Shown: positions 23,845-32,818 of the stretch, in pieces
Numbering within the stretch: the stretch's first letter is position 1
Layout: every line of letters starts with the position of its first letter
Origin: an uncultured Ezakiella sp.
GTDB taxonomy: Bacteria > Bacillota > Clostridia > Tissierellales > Peptoniphilaceae
DNA length: 37,434 nt
NCBI GenBank assembly: GCA_947293975.1
Contig: CAMYPV010000005.1
Location: 1-37,434, forward strand
Direction: 5' to 3'
The notes under the pieces: model-generated
Told to the model about the DNA's origin: nothing
Database searches by the model: none
The model's input: the letters and a program-made list of their open reading frames with translations, nothing else
Translations under genes and position numbers: made by a program

Positions 23845-25596
23845 ATGAATAAAACAAAAATTGTTGCCACAATTGGTCCGGCAAGTGAGAGCGAAGAAGT
23901 ATTAAGAGATATGATTTTAAATGGACTAAATGTTGTTCGTTTAAATTTTTCTCATGGTACACATGAGGAGCATCAAGTTAGAATTGATAGAGTGAAAAAA
24001 ATCAGACAAGAACTTAACATGCCTGTTGCACTAATGCTTGATACTAAGGGACCAGAAATAAGAATTGGTAAGTTTAAAGATGGAAGGATTATGATTGATC
24101 AGGGGCAAGATTTTATTTTGACGACTGATGAAATCCTTGGCGATAAAAACATTGTAAGCGTAAGTTATAGTGGCATTGCTGATGATGTTAGTGTTGGTGG
24201 AAGATTGCTGATAGATGACGGGTTAGTTGAGTTTGAAATTACAGAAATATTGAGCAATGGAATAAAACTTAAAGCAATAAACAGTGGTGAACTTTCAGAT
24301 AGAAAAGGCGTAAATATTCCGGATGCAAAAATAAAACTGCCAGCATTGACAGAGCGAGACATAAGCGATTTAAAATTTGGCATTGAAAATGATATTGACT
24401 TTTTGGCAGCAAGCTTTATTAGAAGTCGCGAAGATGTTTTATCTATAAGAAAAATTTTAGAAGAAAACAATGGTTATAATATTGGGATAATATCAAAAAT
24501 AGAAAATCAAGAGGGCGTTGACAATCTTGATGAAATACTATCTGTGAGTGATGGAATTATGGTTGCGCGTGGAGATTTAGGAGTGGAAATTCCACCGCAA
24601 GACATACCACATGTGCAAAAAGAAATTATAAAAAAATGCAATTTTGCAAACAAAGTTGTAATTACAGCGACACAGATGCTTGATTCAATGACAAGAAATC
24701 CAAGACCTACAAGAGCAGAGGTAATGGATGTTGCCAATTCTATTTTGGATGGAACATCAGCAGTAATGTTATCAGGTGAGAGTGCTGCAGGAAAATATCC
24801 AGTAGAATCTATAAAGATGATGAGAAATATTTCTTTAGCAACTGAAGCAAGTCCAGAGTACGAGCGAATGATTAGGTCAAGACTCGATAAAGAAAAAATT
24901 AATATTACAAACGCAATTGCAGAGGCGACATATTCTGTTGCAAGAGACTTATCTGCAGCGGCAATTATTTCCGCAACAAGTAGTGGACAAACTGCAAGAG
25001 CTGTGTCTAAATATAAACCTAATCAGCCAATAATTGCTATAACTGATGACGAACATGTTCAAAGAAAACTAGCAATTGAATGGGGAGTATATCCAATAAT
25101 TATCAAGGAAGTCGACAATGCATCTGACTTATTTTCGATAGGGATAGAAAAATGTAAAAATAATATTTTAAAGGAGGGAGATTTAGTTGTACTCACAGCT
25201 GGTGTTCCGTTTGCAAAGAGCGGTTCAACAAATATGCTTAGAGTAGAAGTAATCGCAAAAATGTTGACAAGAGGAATGGGAATTGGAAGCGGTAAAGTTA
25301 CCGGTAAAGCAATAGTTGCAAACTCACACGAAGAATTATTAAAAGATTTTAACGATGGAGATATAATCGTTACGATTGGAATGGAAAGAGATATGACTCC
25401 ATACGCTGGAAGAGCAAGCGCACTTGTTACTGAAGAAGGTGGACTTACAAGTAGCGGAGCAATTATTGGATTGTCATTAGGCCTTCCGACAATTGTTGGG
25501 GCAATAGACGCAACAAAAGAAATCAAAACAGGAGATATTATTACTGTAGATGTAGGCACAGGACAAGTATTTAAAGGTGATGTTGAAAATGTCTAA
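23845..25596 (+). CDS. pyk: Pyruvate kinase with C-terminal PEP-utilising-like domain
   Basis: It converts phosphoenolpyruvate and ADP to pyruvate and ATP. The core (about residues 1-470) has ATIGPAS, NFSHGTHEEH, DTKGPEIRIG, KIENQEGVDNLDEI, MVARGDLGVEIP and ATQMLDSM. At 583 aa it carries the extra C-terminal domain of many Bacillus/Clostridia enzymes, related to the phosphohistidine domain of PPDK and enzyme I. Here its motif reads GGLTSSGAIIG, with Ser537 where a phospho-acceptor His stands in that superfamily, so it is probably structural or regulatory. The 3' end overlaps the dCMP deaminase start by 8 bases. Confidence 0.95.
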   Translation: MNKTKIVATIGPASESEEVLRDMILNGLNVVRLNFSHGTHEEHQVRIDRVKKIRQELNMPVALMLDTKGPEIRIGKFKDGRIMIDQGQDFILTTDEILGDKNIVSVSYSGIADDVSVGGRLLIDDGLVEFEITEILSNGIKLKAINSGELSDRKGVNIPDAKIKLPALTERDISDLKFGIENDIDFLAASFIRSREDVLSIRKILEENNGYNIGIISKIENQEGVDNLDEILSVSDGIMVARGDLGVEIPPQDIPHVQKEIIKKCNFANKVVITATQMLDSMTRNPRPTRAEVMDVANSILDGTSAVMLSGESAAGKYPVESIKMMRNISLATEASPEYERMIRSRLDKEKINITNAIAEATYSVARDLSAAAIISATSSGQTARAVSKYKPNQPIIAITDDEHVQRKLAIEWGVYPIIIKEVDNASDLFSIGIEKCKNNILKEGDLVVLTAGVPFAKSGSTNMLRVEVIAKMLTRGMGIGSGKVTGKAIVANSHEELLKDFNDGDIIVTIGMERDMTPYAGRASALVTEEGGLTSSGAIIGLSLGLPTIVGAIDATKEIKTGDIITVDVGTGQVFKGDVENV

Positions 25597-26023
25597 TCAA
25601 AGGCAGAGTTGGGATGATTATTTTTTAGAAATATCAAAGATGGTTGCGAAAAGATCAACCTGTGATAGAGCATTTGTGGGATGCGTAATCGTAAACAAAG
25701 ATCATCGCATTGTAAGCACGGGTTACAATGGTAGTGTAAGTGGAAATCCTCATTGCATTGATGTTGGACATGTTATGCGTGATGGACATTGTATTGCAAC
25801 GATTCATGCCGAAATGAACGCATTGCTTTACTGTGCAAAGGAAGGCATCAGTGTTAATAATTGTACGGCTTATGTAACTCATTTTCCTTGCTTAAATTGT
25901 ACAAAAAGTTTGATACAAGCAGGTATAAAAAGAATTGTTTATATAAATGACTACAGAGTAGACGATTATTCGATTGAATTATTAAACAAAAATAATATTG
26001 AGTACAAAAAAATCGAGATATAA
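25589..26023 (+). CDS. Deoxycytidylate (dCMP) deaminase, ComEB-like
   Basis: A zinc-dependent deaminase (144 aa) that turns dCMP into dUMP for thymidylate synthesis. Zinc and catalytic motifs are HAEMNALLY (HAE) and PCLNC (PCxxC). RSTCDRAFVGCVIV and GYNGSVSGNPHC are typical of the dCMP deaminase/ComE operon protein 2 family. ATG 25589 was chosen because AAAGGTGA lies 8 bases upstream; the in-frame GTG and ATG at 25577 and 25580 sit inside or against that SD. It overlaps pyk by 8 bases and is last in the corC-dnaE-pfkA-pyk series. No clear terminator follows. Confidence 0.92.
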   Translation: MSNQRQSWDDYFLEISKMVAKRSTCDRAFVGCVIVNKDHRIVSTGYNGSVSGNPHCIDVGHVMRDGHCIATIHAEMNALLYCAKEGISVNNCTAYVTHFPCLNCTKSLIQAGIKRIVYINDYRVDDYSIELLNKNNIEYKKIEI

Positions 26024-26024
26024 T

Positions 26025-26053
26025 TTGCAATAAAAGATTTTTAGATGTATAAT
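26025..26053 (+). promoter_or_regulatory. Predicted sigma-A promoter of trkAH
   Basis: TTGCAA (26025-26030), a 17-base spacer and TATAAT (26048-26053). The predicted start is near 26060, giving a leader of about 16 nt with AAGGAG (26063-26068). Confidence 0.75.
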
Positions 26054-26075
26054 CGATTCTTTAAGGAGAGTTTAT

Positions 26076-27431
26076 ATGAAAATTGTTATTGTTGGAGGAG
26101 GCAAGGTTGGAGAAGCACTTTGCCGAGACCTATCGTCCGAAGGTAATGACATTGTTTTAATAGAGCAAAATCAAAAAACTTTGGAAAAAATAATGGAAAT
26201 TTCTGATATAACGGGCATAGTTGGAAATGGTGCAAATGTTAGCATTCAGGAAGAAGCAGGAATTGATACAGCTAAAATATTTTTGGCTGTTACAGAATCT
26301 GATGAATTAAATATTATTGCGTGCATTATTGCAAGGAGACTTGGCGCCAAACACACAATTGCAAGAGTTAGAAATCCAGAATATTCACAAAATGTAGAAT
26401 TTGTAAAGGATAACTTGGGGATAAGCCTGATGATTAATCCTGAACAAGAAAGCGCTTATGATATCATGAATACTTTAAAGTATCCGTGCGCTTTTAATGT
26501 TGAAAACTTTTTGTCTAAGAAAGTGAATATGGTTGAATTAATGGTTGAAGAAAATTCACCTCTCGAGAACTTGAGATTAAAAGATTATAATTTAACAAAA
26601 GAAAAGATTTTGATTTGCGCTGTTCAACGAGAAGGCGAAGTTACTATACCAATGGGAGACTTTGTGCTTAAAAGAGGGGATAGATTTTTCGTAACAGGAA
26701 CTCATAAAGCTTTAAAAGAATTTATTAGTAAATGCAATTATAAAAATGGTTTAATAAAATCTGTTTTAATTGTTGGTGGAAGTAGAATTGCTTTTTATCT
26801 TACAAAACTTTTGTTAGAGAAAAAACTAGATGTAAAGCTTTTTGAGAACGACAACGAAATCGCAGAGCTATTTGCAGAAACTTATCCAGAAATTACTGTA
26901 ATAAATGGCGACGGTACTGATCAAGAGCTTTTGCTTGAAGAGGGCATTGGCAATTACGATGCTGTTGTAAGTTTAACTGGTATTGATGAAGAAAATATTA
27001 TTATTTCAATGTTTTCGATTAGTCAGAAGGTTCCAAAGAATATCACTAAGATTAATAGAAATATTATGAAGCCAATTGTTGACAAATTGGAGCTTGACAC
27101 AATAATAACTCCAAAGAAAATTATTGCTGATAAGATAATAAGATTCGTAAGATCGCAAATAAACTCAAGTGGATCCAAACTTGAAAATTTTCACAGGATT
27201 CTTGATAATGAAGTCGAAGTTATACACTTTAGCATAACAAAAAATTCAAGAGCGCTTGATATTCCTTTGATTGATTTGCAAACAATTCCTAATTTGTTGA
27301 TTGCGTGTATTAAGAGAAATGGAGAATTAATTTATCCTGGTGGTAATGATGTTATTAAAAAAGGTGACGAGGTTCTTGTTGTTACGAAAACAAAATACCT
27401 TGATGAATTTGACGATATAATTGTGAAGTAA
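26076..27431 (+). CDS. trkA: Trk system potassium uptake regulator TrkA
   Basis: The cytoplasmic gating ring subunit of a Trk/Ktr-type K+ channel. The 451-aa protein holds two tandem RCK units, each an NAD-binding Rossmann half and a TrkA-C half. The first has a classic glycine motif (VIVGGGKVGEALCRDL, about 4-19); the second is looser (LIVGGSRIAFYLTKLL, about 230), so nucleotide binding may be mainly in the first. It is followed one base later by trkH, the membrane partner. Confidence 0.94.
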   Translation: MKIVIVGGGKVGEALCRDLSSEGNDIVLIEQNQKTLEKIMEISDITGIVGNGANVSIQEEAGIDTAKIFLAVTESDELNIIACIIARRLGAKHTIARVRNPEYSQNVEFVKDNLGISLMINPEQESAYDIMNTLKYPCAFNVENFLSKKVNMVELMVEENSPLENLRLKDYNLTKEKILICAVQREGEVTIPMGDFVLKRGDRFFVTGTHKALKEFISKCNYKNGLIKSVLIVGGSRIAFYLTKLLLEKKLDVKLFENDNEIAELFAETYPEITVINGDGTDQELLLEEGIGNYDAVVSLTGIDEENIIISMFSISQKVPKNITKINRNIMKPIVDKLELDTIITPKKIIADKIIRFVRSQINSSGSKLENFHRILDNEVEVIHFSITKNSRALDIPLIDLQTIPNLLIACIKRNGELIYPGGNDVIKKGDEVLVVTKTKYLDEFDDIIVK

Positions 27432-27432
27432 T

Positions 27433-28878
27433 ATGAATAGAAAAATGATTTTTTATAGCGTGTCTCGCTTGATGATTTTAGAGGCAATGCTATTATTGCT
27501 ACCAATATTTGTAGCGTTGATATATAAAGAAAATTTTACAAATATAAATGCATTTTTAAAAACAATTGCGCTGATTTTATTAATATTTGGGCCATTTGCT
27601 TACAAGCATCCTAAAAATACAAGCGTATATGCGAAAGAAGGTTTAATTGCAGTTAGCCTTTCGTGGCTATTCTTAAGTTTTTTTGGTGCATTGCCATTTG
27701 TTTTTAGCAGACAAATTCCAAGTTTGGTGGATGCATTTTTTGAAACTGCAAGTGGATTATCAACAACCGGATCAAGCATTCTTATAAGTGTAGAGAGCTT
27801 AACTCATTCAATGCTTTTTTGGAGAAGTTTTACACATTTTATAGGTGGTATGGGAGTTTTAGTGCTTGCGCTTGCAATCTTTTCTGAGACAGATATGGGC
27901 GACATTCAACTTATGAAGGCGGAAGTTCCTGGGCCACAGTTTGGGAAAATTATGAGCAAACTCAAAAGCACGGCACAAACATTATATATAATATATGTTG
28001 TAATGACATTTGTTCTTACACTCGTATTGATAATTGCAGGCATGCCAGTTTTTGATAGTATTCTTCACGCATTTGGTACAGCAGGTACTGGTGGATTTGG
28101 TATTAAAGCAGCAAGTTTAAAATTTTATGATTCAAAGCTTATTAGCAATATTATATCTATTGGCATGATATTGTTTGGAGTTAATTTTAATATTTATTAT
28201 TTTATACTAATAGGCAAGGTTAAGGATGCTTTTAAATCAGAAGAATTGAGGATTTATTTATCAATAATTTTAATATCAACGATTATGATTTTCATAAATA
28301 TAATTCCAAGTTATGACTCCGCATCAACTGCGATTACCGATTCGCTTTTTAGTGTTTCATCTATAATGACTACAACTGGATTTAGTATTGCAGATTTTAA
28401 TACGTGGCCATTATTCAGTAAAATCATTTTGATTTTATTGATGTTTATAGGAGGCTCTGCAGGATCTACTGCAGGTGGTATAAAAGTTTCTAGAATAATT
28501 ATTTTATTTAAATCAGCAATTGCAGAGATTAAGAGAATTTTATCTCCGAATAGATGCGTGGTTGTAAGAGTCGACAACAGAAAATTAGATGCACGCACAG
28601 AGAAGAGCGTTACAAATTATTTTTTAGTATACGCGGTAATATTTATAATACTATTGTTTTCTATTTCATTTTTTACAGATGATTTTGAGACGGCATTTAC
28701 ATCTGTGGCTGCAACTTTTAATAATATAGGACCAGGACTTGGTGCAGTTGGTCCAAATGGAAATTTTGCATTTTTTAATCCAATCGCAAAAGTAATTCTA
28801 TCAATTGGAATGATTGCTGGGAGATTAGAGTTGTATCCGATGATTTTATTATTTAGCCCTAAGGTATGGAAAAAATAA
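27433..28878 (+). CDS. trkH: Potassium uptake protein TrkH/KtrB family
   Basis: The membrane K+ translocation subunit (481 aa) with four membrane-pore-membrane repeats. Filter-like segments are visible in order: ASGLSTTGSS, GTAGTGGFG, MTTTGFS and NNIGPGLGAVG. The intramembrane loop region GGSAGSTAGGIK, a gate in this family, follows the third. The ATG lies one base after the trkA stop with only a weak SD, which suggests translational coupling. Confidence 0.94.
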   Translation: MNRKMIFYSVSRLMILEAMLLLLPIFVALIYKENFTNINAFLKTIALILLIFGPFAYKHPKNTSVYAKEGLIAVSLSWLFLSFFGALPFVFSRQIPSLVDAFFETASGLSTTGSSILISVESLTHSMLFWRSFTHFIGGMGVLVLALAIFSETDMGDIQLMKAEVPGPQFGKIMSKLKSTAQTLYIIYVVMTFVLTLVLIIAGMPVFDSILHAFGTAGTGGFGIKAASLKFYDSKLISNIISIGMILFGVNFNIYYFILIGKVKDAFKSEELRIYLSIILISTIMIFINIIPSYDSASTAITDSLFSVSSIMTTTGFSIADFNTWPLFSKIILILLMFIGGSAGSTAGGIKVSRIIILFKSAIAEIKRILSPNRCVVVRVDNRKLDARTEKSVTNYFLVYAVIFIILLFSISFFTDDFETAFTSVAATFNNIGPGLGAVGPNGNFAFFNPIAKVILSIGMIAGRLELYPMILLFSPKVWKK

Positions 28879-28906
28879 TATAAATTTATATATTGTGTAA
28901 AAATGA

Positions 28907-28935
28907 TTGACATTTATAAAAAAATAGTGTATAAT
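28907..28935 (+). promoter_or_regulatory. Full-consensus promoter of tRNA-Cys
   Basis: TTGACA (28907-28912), a 17-base spacer and TATAAT (28930-28935) match the sigma-A consensus at every position. The predicted start is about 28942. Confidence 0.9.
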
Positions 28936-28940
28936 CTTGA

Positions 28941-28963
28941 AGTGATGTATTAGTTGCGTCACT
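28941..28963 (+). other. Hairpin in the 5' leader of pre-tRNA-Cys
   Basis: AGTGATG (28941-28947) pairs with CGTCACT (28957-28963), one pair being a wobble, around a 9-nt loop. It begins at about the predicted transcript start, so the precursor would start with a hairpin cut off by RNase P. Confidence 0.5.
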
Positions 28964-28971
28964 TTATATAC

Positions 28972-29045
28972 GGCGGCATAGCCAAGTGGTAAGGCATGGG
29001 TCTGCAAAACCTTGATCACCAGTTCAAATCTGGTTGCCGCCTCCA
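28972..29045 (+). tRNA. tRNA-Cys (anticodon GCA)
   Basis: A 74-base tRNA with encoded CCA. Acceptor stem GGCGGCA (28972-28978) pairs with TGCCGCC (29035-29041), discriminator T29042 and CCA 29043-29045. The D arm is GCC/GGC, the anticodon loop CTGCAAA with GCA at 29004-29006, and the T arm ACCAG/CTGGT. The outer pair of the anticodon stem is a T-T mismatch next to a G-T wobble, so that stem is a little weak. Single-gene unit with its own promoter and terminator. Confidence 0.96.
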
Positions 29046-29053
29046 AAACTTTG

Positions 29054-29077
29054 AGCAAGATTAGTCTTGCTTTTTTT
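29054..29077 (+). terminator. Terminator of tRNA-Cys
   Basis: AGCAAGA (29054-29060) pairs with TCTTGCT (29065-29071) around TTAG, followed by seven T. The 3' arm and T-tract also form the -35 region of the thrS promoter. Confidence 0.88.
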
Positions 29078-29095
29078 ATTTTGTTGTGCTATAAT
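29067..29095 (+). promoter_or_regulatory. Predicted promoter of the T-box/thrS transcript
   Basis: TTGCTT (29067-29072), a 17-base spacer and TATAAT (29090-29095). The predicted start is about 29102, just before Stem I of the T-box. The -35 box is inside the tRNA-Cys terminator. Confidence 0.65.
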
Positions 29096-29101
29096 ATCTG
29101 C

Positions 29102-29315
29102 GAAATGAATATTAAGTAATGAAGCGTATTTGATTTTGTGTTTTCAGAGAGGCTATGATGGTGTGAATAGCTAGCACAGATTTAAATGTACCGGCGCTTT
29201 TGTAAGATACAAGAAATTGTAAACCGTAACCTTTACGTTAAAGGCTCGAGAAGTAATTAGGGTGGAACCACGGATATAAGATCATTCGTCCCTTGGGATG
29301 ATGATCTTTTTTTGT
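29102..29315 (+). promoter_or_regulatory. T-box riboswitch (threonine) controlling thrS
   Basis: The conserved T-box sequence AGGGTGGAACCACGG is at 29259-29273. Stem I closes between AAGCG (29122-29126 region) and CGCTT (29195-29199), with the GA-motif AGAGAGG at 29146-29152 and a likely specifier codon ACC (29190-29192), a threonine codon. The terminator AAGATCAT...ATGATCTT followed by T (29278-29313) competes with the antiterminator. Uncharged tRNA-Thr should allow readthrough into thrS. The stretch 29046-29349 holds only this leader, its promoter and the upstream terminator. Confidence 0.95.
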
Positions 29316-29349
29316 TACAAAAAATAATTTATTATTTTAAGGAGGATAT

Positions 29350-31263
29350 ATGGGAAAGTTACAACTGCCAGATGGTAGTATAAGAGAATTTGACGAAAAA
29401 ATGGATGTTTATGAAATTGTAGGAGAAATTTCCGAAGGCTTGCAAAGAAATGCTACAGGTGCTGTTTTAGACGGCGAAGTTATAGGAATGCAAGATGTAC
29501 CCAGTCATGATGGAAAATTTGAAGTTTTAACATTTGACGATTTAAGAGGTAAAAAAGTTTTTTGGCATACATCTGCTCACTTGATGGCACTTGCTATTCA
29601 AAGACTTTTCCCTGGCGTAAAATTTGCAATCGGTCCAGCAATTGATCAAGGTTTCTATTATGACTTTGACACAGATCATAGATTTACTCCAGAAGATTTA
29701 GAGAAAATCGAAGCTGAAATGAAAAAAATAGTAAAGGAAGGTCATGAGCTAAAAAGATATGAAATGGAACGTGACGCAGCTATTGAACATTTTAAAAAGC
29801 TTGGAGAAAAATATAAAGTAGATTTAATTGAACATTTCCCTTCAGGAGAAGTAATTTCTTTCTATCAATTAGATGAGTTCGTAGATTTATGTAGAGGACC
29901 TCATATTAAAGATGTTTCAAAGATTAAGGCATTTAAACTTTTGAGCATTGCTGGCGCTTATTGGCGTGGGGATGAAAAAAATGAAATGCTACAACGCATA
30001 TATGGAATCAGTTTTCCTAAAAAATCAATGCTTGATGACTACTTAAATATGCTTGAAGAAGCTAAAAAGAGAGACCACAGAAAGTTAGGAAAAGAATTAG
30101 ATTTATTTAGCATTCATGACGAAGCTCCTGGAATTCCATTCTTCCATCCAAATGGTATGATTGTTAAAAATGAATTGCTAGGTTGGTGGAGAAAGGTTCT
30201 TGAAGAAAATGGATACGGAGAGATTCAAACTCCAATTATTATGAATGAAGATTTGTGGCACAGATCTGGTCACTGGGATCATTATAAAGAAAATATGTAC
30301 TTTACAAGTGTTGATGATGTTCCATTTGCAATTAAACCAATGAATTGCCCAGGCTCTACAATTGTATATGCAAATGATTTACATTCATACAGAGATTTAC
30401 CAATTAGACTTTCAGAGTTTGGTCTTGTACACAGACACGAATTGTCAGGTGCATTGCACGGACTTATGAGAGTTAGAAGTTTTACTCAAGACGATGCTCA
30501 TATTTATTGCTTGCCATCACAAGTTGAAGACGAAATTAAAGAAATGGTAAAGCTAGCCTCATATATGTATAAGACATTTGGATTTAAATACACCGTTGAA
30601 TTATCAACAAGACCAGATGATTTTATGGGAGAAATCGAAACATGGAATATAGCTGAAGAGGCGCTTGAAAATGCATTAAAAGATATGGAAATCCCTTTTA
30701 CAATAAACGAAGGTGACGGTGCATTCTATGGTCCAAAAATTGACTTCCACTTAGAGGATGCGATTGGCAGAACATGGCAATGCGGAACAATTCAATTAGA
30801 CTTCCAAATGCCAGAAAACTTTAACCTAACTTATGTAGATGAAAATAACGAAAAGAAACGTCCAGTAATGTTGCATAGAGCTATATTTGGTTCTATCGAA
30901 AGATTTATGGGAGTTTTAATTGAACACTTGGCAGGAAAATTCCCGCTATGGCTTGCACCAATTCAAGTTGAAATTATTCCTGTAAGTGAGAAAACCAATG
31001 ACTACGCATTAGATGTTTATAATAGACTAAAAGAAGCAGGTATAAGAGTTCACCTAGACGACAGGGATTCAAAAATGGGTGCAAAAATACGTGAAGCACA
31101 GTTGAAGAAGATTAACTACATGTTAATTCTTGGTGAAAAAGAAAAAGACGAAAATAAAATTTCGATTAGAAAGAGAAATGGCGAATCTGTAAACGATTTA
31201 AATCTTGATGAATTTATTAAGGATTTAAAAGAAGAAATTAAAACAAAAAGGATTGGTGATTAA
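29350..31263 (+). CDS. thrS: Threonine--tRNA ligase
   Basis: It charges tRNA-Thr with threonine. The 637-aa protein has an N-terminal TGS domain (about 1-62), the HxxxH editing domain (HTSAHLMALAIQRLFPG onward), the class II catalytic core with zinc ligands C333 (MNCPGS), H384 (DDAHIYC) and H509 (LHRAIFGSIERF), and a C-terminal anticodon-binding domain. AAGGAGG lies just upstream of the ATG. It is under the threonine T-box and is followed without gap by pepV. Confidence 0.97.
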   Translation: MGKLQLPDGSIREFDEKMDVYEIVGEISEGLQRNATGAVLDGEVIGMQDVPSHDGKFEVLTFDDLRGKKVFWHTSAHLMALAIQRLFPGVKFAIGPAIDQGFYYDFDTDHRFTPEDLEKIEAEMKKIVKEGHELKRYEMERDAAIEHFKKLGEKYKVDLIEHFPSGEVISFYQLDEFVDLCRGPHIKDVSKIKAFKLLSIAGAYWRGDEKNEMLQRIYGISFPKKSMLDDYLNMLEEAKKRDHRKLGKELDLFSIHDEAPGIPFFHPNGMIVKNELLGWWRKVLEENGYGEIQTPIIMNEDLWHRSGHWDHYKENMYFTSVDDVPFAIKPMNCPGSTIVYANDLHSYRDLPIRLSEFGLVHRHELSGALHGLMRVRSFTQDDAHIYCLPSQVEDEIKEMVKLASYMYKTFGFKYTVELSTRPDDFMGEIETWNIAEEALENALKDMEIPFTINEGDGAFYGPKIDFHLEDAIGRTWQCGTIQLDFQMPENFNLTYVDENNEKKRPVMLHRAIFGSIERFMGVLIEHLAGKFPLWLAPIQVEIIPVSEKTNDYALDVYNRLKEAGIRVHLDDRDSKMGAKIREAQLKKINYMLILGEKEKDENKISIRKRNGESVNDLNLDEFIKDLKEEIKTKRIGD

Positions 31264-32658
31264 ATGAAATTTTTACAATGGATTGACGAACACAAGGACG
31301 AGATGATCAAAGACTTAGGAGATTTGATCGCAATTAATTCAGTTGAAGGCGAACCAAAGCCAGACGCACCTTTTGGTGAAGGCCCAAAGAAAGCTTTGCA
31401 AGCATTTTTGGAAATTGGTAAAAGAGATGGTTTTGAAATTGATAATCTTCAAAACTATGCCGGCGACATAGAATTTGGCAAGGGCGATGAAACTGTTGGA
31501 ATTTTGGCTCATGTTGACGTTGTACCAGCAGGCGGAAATTGGGATACAGATCCGTTTGAAATGGTAAATGACGGAGAATATTTGCAAGGCCGCGGCACTC
31601 AAGATGATAAAGGTCCTGCAATTGCAGCTTATTATGCAATGAGATCATTAAAAGAAACTGATGAAAAATTAATCAGAAAAATTAGATTAATTTTAGGTAC
31701 AAATGAAGAAACTCATTGGGGCGGAATTAATTATTATGTAAAAAATAAAAAAATGCCAGATTTCGGATTTACTCCAGATGCAGAATTCCCTGTAATTTTT
31801 GGAGAAAAGGGTATCATAACAGGATCATTAAAATTGAATTATGATTTTAAAAATACCATTGTTAAAGATATCGTTGGTGGAAATGCACCAAATATGGTAC
31901 CTGATTATTGCAATCTTGTTATTGATGCAAAGAATGTAACAAATGAAATCAAATCAATTGCTACACTTCCTGAATTTTCTGTAGAAGAAAAGGGCGGAGA
32001 TTATATTATTACAGCAAAAGGTAAGAGCGCTCACGGCTCAACACCACAAGCTGGTGTAAACGCTATCTCAGTTTTAATGGAAAAGATTGTAAAACTACTT
32101 CCTGAAAATGATTCGTTTAAGAAATTTGCAAATTTCTACAATGAAAAGTTAGGATTTAATATGCACGGCGAAGGTCTTGGAATTGATTTTGAAGATGAAT
32201 TAAGTGGCAAATTAAACTTTAACATTGGAATGATTTCAAGAAAAGAAAATTCTATGGAAATTATTTTAAATATGCGTCACCCATTAGAAGGTGTTACAAA
32301 GAAAGAAATAATTGATAAGATTAACGAAGGTTGCACAGAATACGGTGGAGAATTTACAATGACAGGTGGAGAAGAGCCATTGTTTATTGATCCAGAAAGC
32401 AAACTTGTAAAAATTCTTATGGACGCATATCAAAAAGAAACTGGAGATACAAAATCAAAGCCAATGACAATTGGTGGAGGAACATACGCAAAGGCAATGA
32501 AAAATTGCGTTGCATATGGTGCGATGTTCTTAGATGATGAAGATAGAATGCATCAAAAGAACGAACGCATTAGAATTGATAGATTGATTCAAGCAGCAAA
32601 AATTTATGCAGTTGCATTAAAAAATTTAGCATCTGAAGAAAAAGTGCTTGACAATTAA
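31264..32658 (+). CDS. pepV: M20 family dipeptidase PepV
   Basis: A zinc dipeptidase (464 aa) that completes peptide breakdown in the cytoplasm. Metal and catalytic residues are visible in LAHVDVVPAGG (H83, D85), GTQDDKGP (D114 or D115) and TNEETHWGG (E148, E149). A lid domain occupies the middle, and the C-terminal GGGTYAKAM and HQKNERIRID segments fit PepV. The ATG follows the thrS stop directly, so it is co-transcribed and under T-box control. The promoter of the next operon overlaps its last codons. Confidence 0.92.
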   Translation: MKFLQWIDEHKDEMIKDLGDLIAINSVEGEPKPDAPFGEGPKKALQAFLEIGKRDGFEIDNLQNYAGDIEFGKGDETVGILAHVDVVPAGGNWDTDPFEMVNDGEYLQGRGTQDDKGPAIAAYYAMRSLKETDEKLIRKIRLILGTNEETHWGGINYYVKNKKMPDFGFTPDAEFPVIFGEKGIITGSLKLNYDFKNTIVKDIVGGNAPNMVPDYCNLVIDAKNVTNEIKSIATLPEFSVEEKGGDYIITAKGKSAHGSTPQAGVNAISVLMEKIVKLLPENDSFKKFANFYNEKLGFNMHGEGLGIDFEDELSGKLNFNIGMISRKENSMEIILNMRHPLEGVTKKEIIDKINEGCTEYGGEFTMTGGEEPLFIDPESKLVKILMDAYQKETGDTKSKPMTIGGGTYAKAMKNCVAYGAMFLDDEDRMHQKNERIRIDRLIQAAKIYAVALKNLASEEKVLDN

Positions 32659-32676
32659 TAAATGATGTGATACAAT
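32648..32676 (+). promoter_or_regulatory. Promoter of the infC-rpmI-rplT operon
   Basis: TTGACA (32648-32653), a 17-base spacer and TACAAT (32671-32676). The -35 box lies inside the end of pepV. The predicted start is about 32683. Confidence 0.85.
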
Positions 32677-32682
32677 CATCAT

Positions 32683-32800
32683 TGTGAAAGAAAAGTAGAA
32701 GGCCCCTTCTCACCTTATCACCTGTTGTGCATAAGGTTACAATAAAATCGTAAATTTATTTTGATTTTAATAAAGGGCCTTCTGGGCTCTTTTTTATATT
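32683..32800 (+). promoter_or_regulatory. L20-type leader with terminator/antiterminator upstream of infC
   Basis: Two exclusive structures can be drawn. AGAAGGCCC (32697-32705) pairs perfectly with GGGCCTTCT (32775-32783). Alternatively AAAGGGCC (32772-32779) pairs with GGCTCTTT (32785-32792), followed by T, as an intrinsic terminator. This arrangement and position match the L20 leader of Firmicutes, where excess ribosomal protein L20 promotes termination. Confidence 0.85.
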
Positions 32801-32818
32801 TTGGAAGGGGGAAAAGAT

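Noticed and set aside
25059..25559. Long minus-strand frame (166 aa) inside pyk
   Set aside because: Low-complexity Ser/Ile/Pro-rich shadow of a well-conserved gene, with no SD and no recognisable domain.
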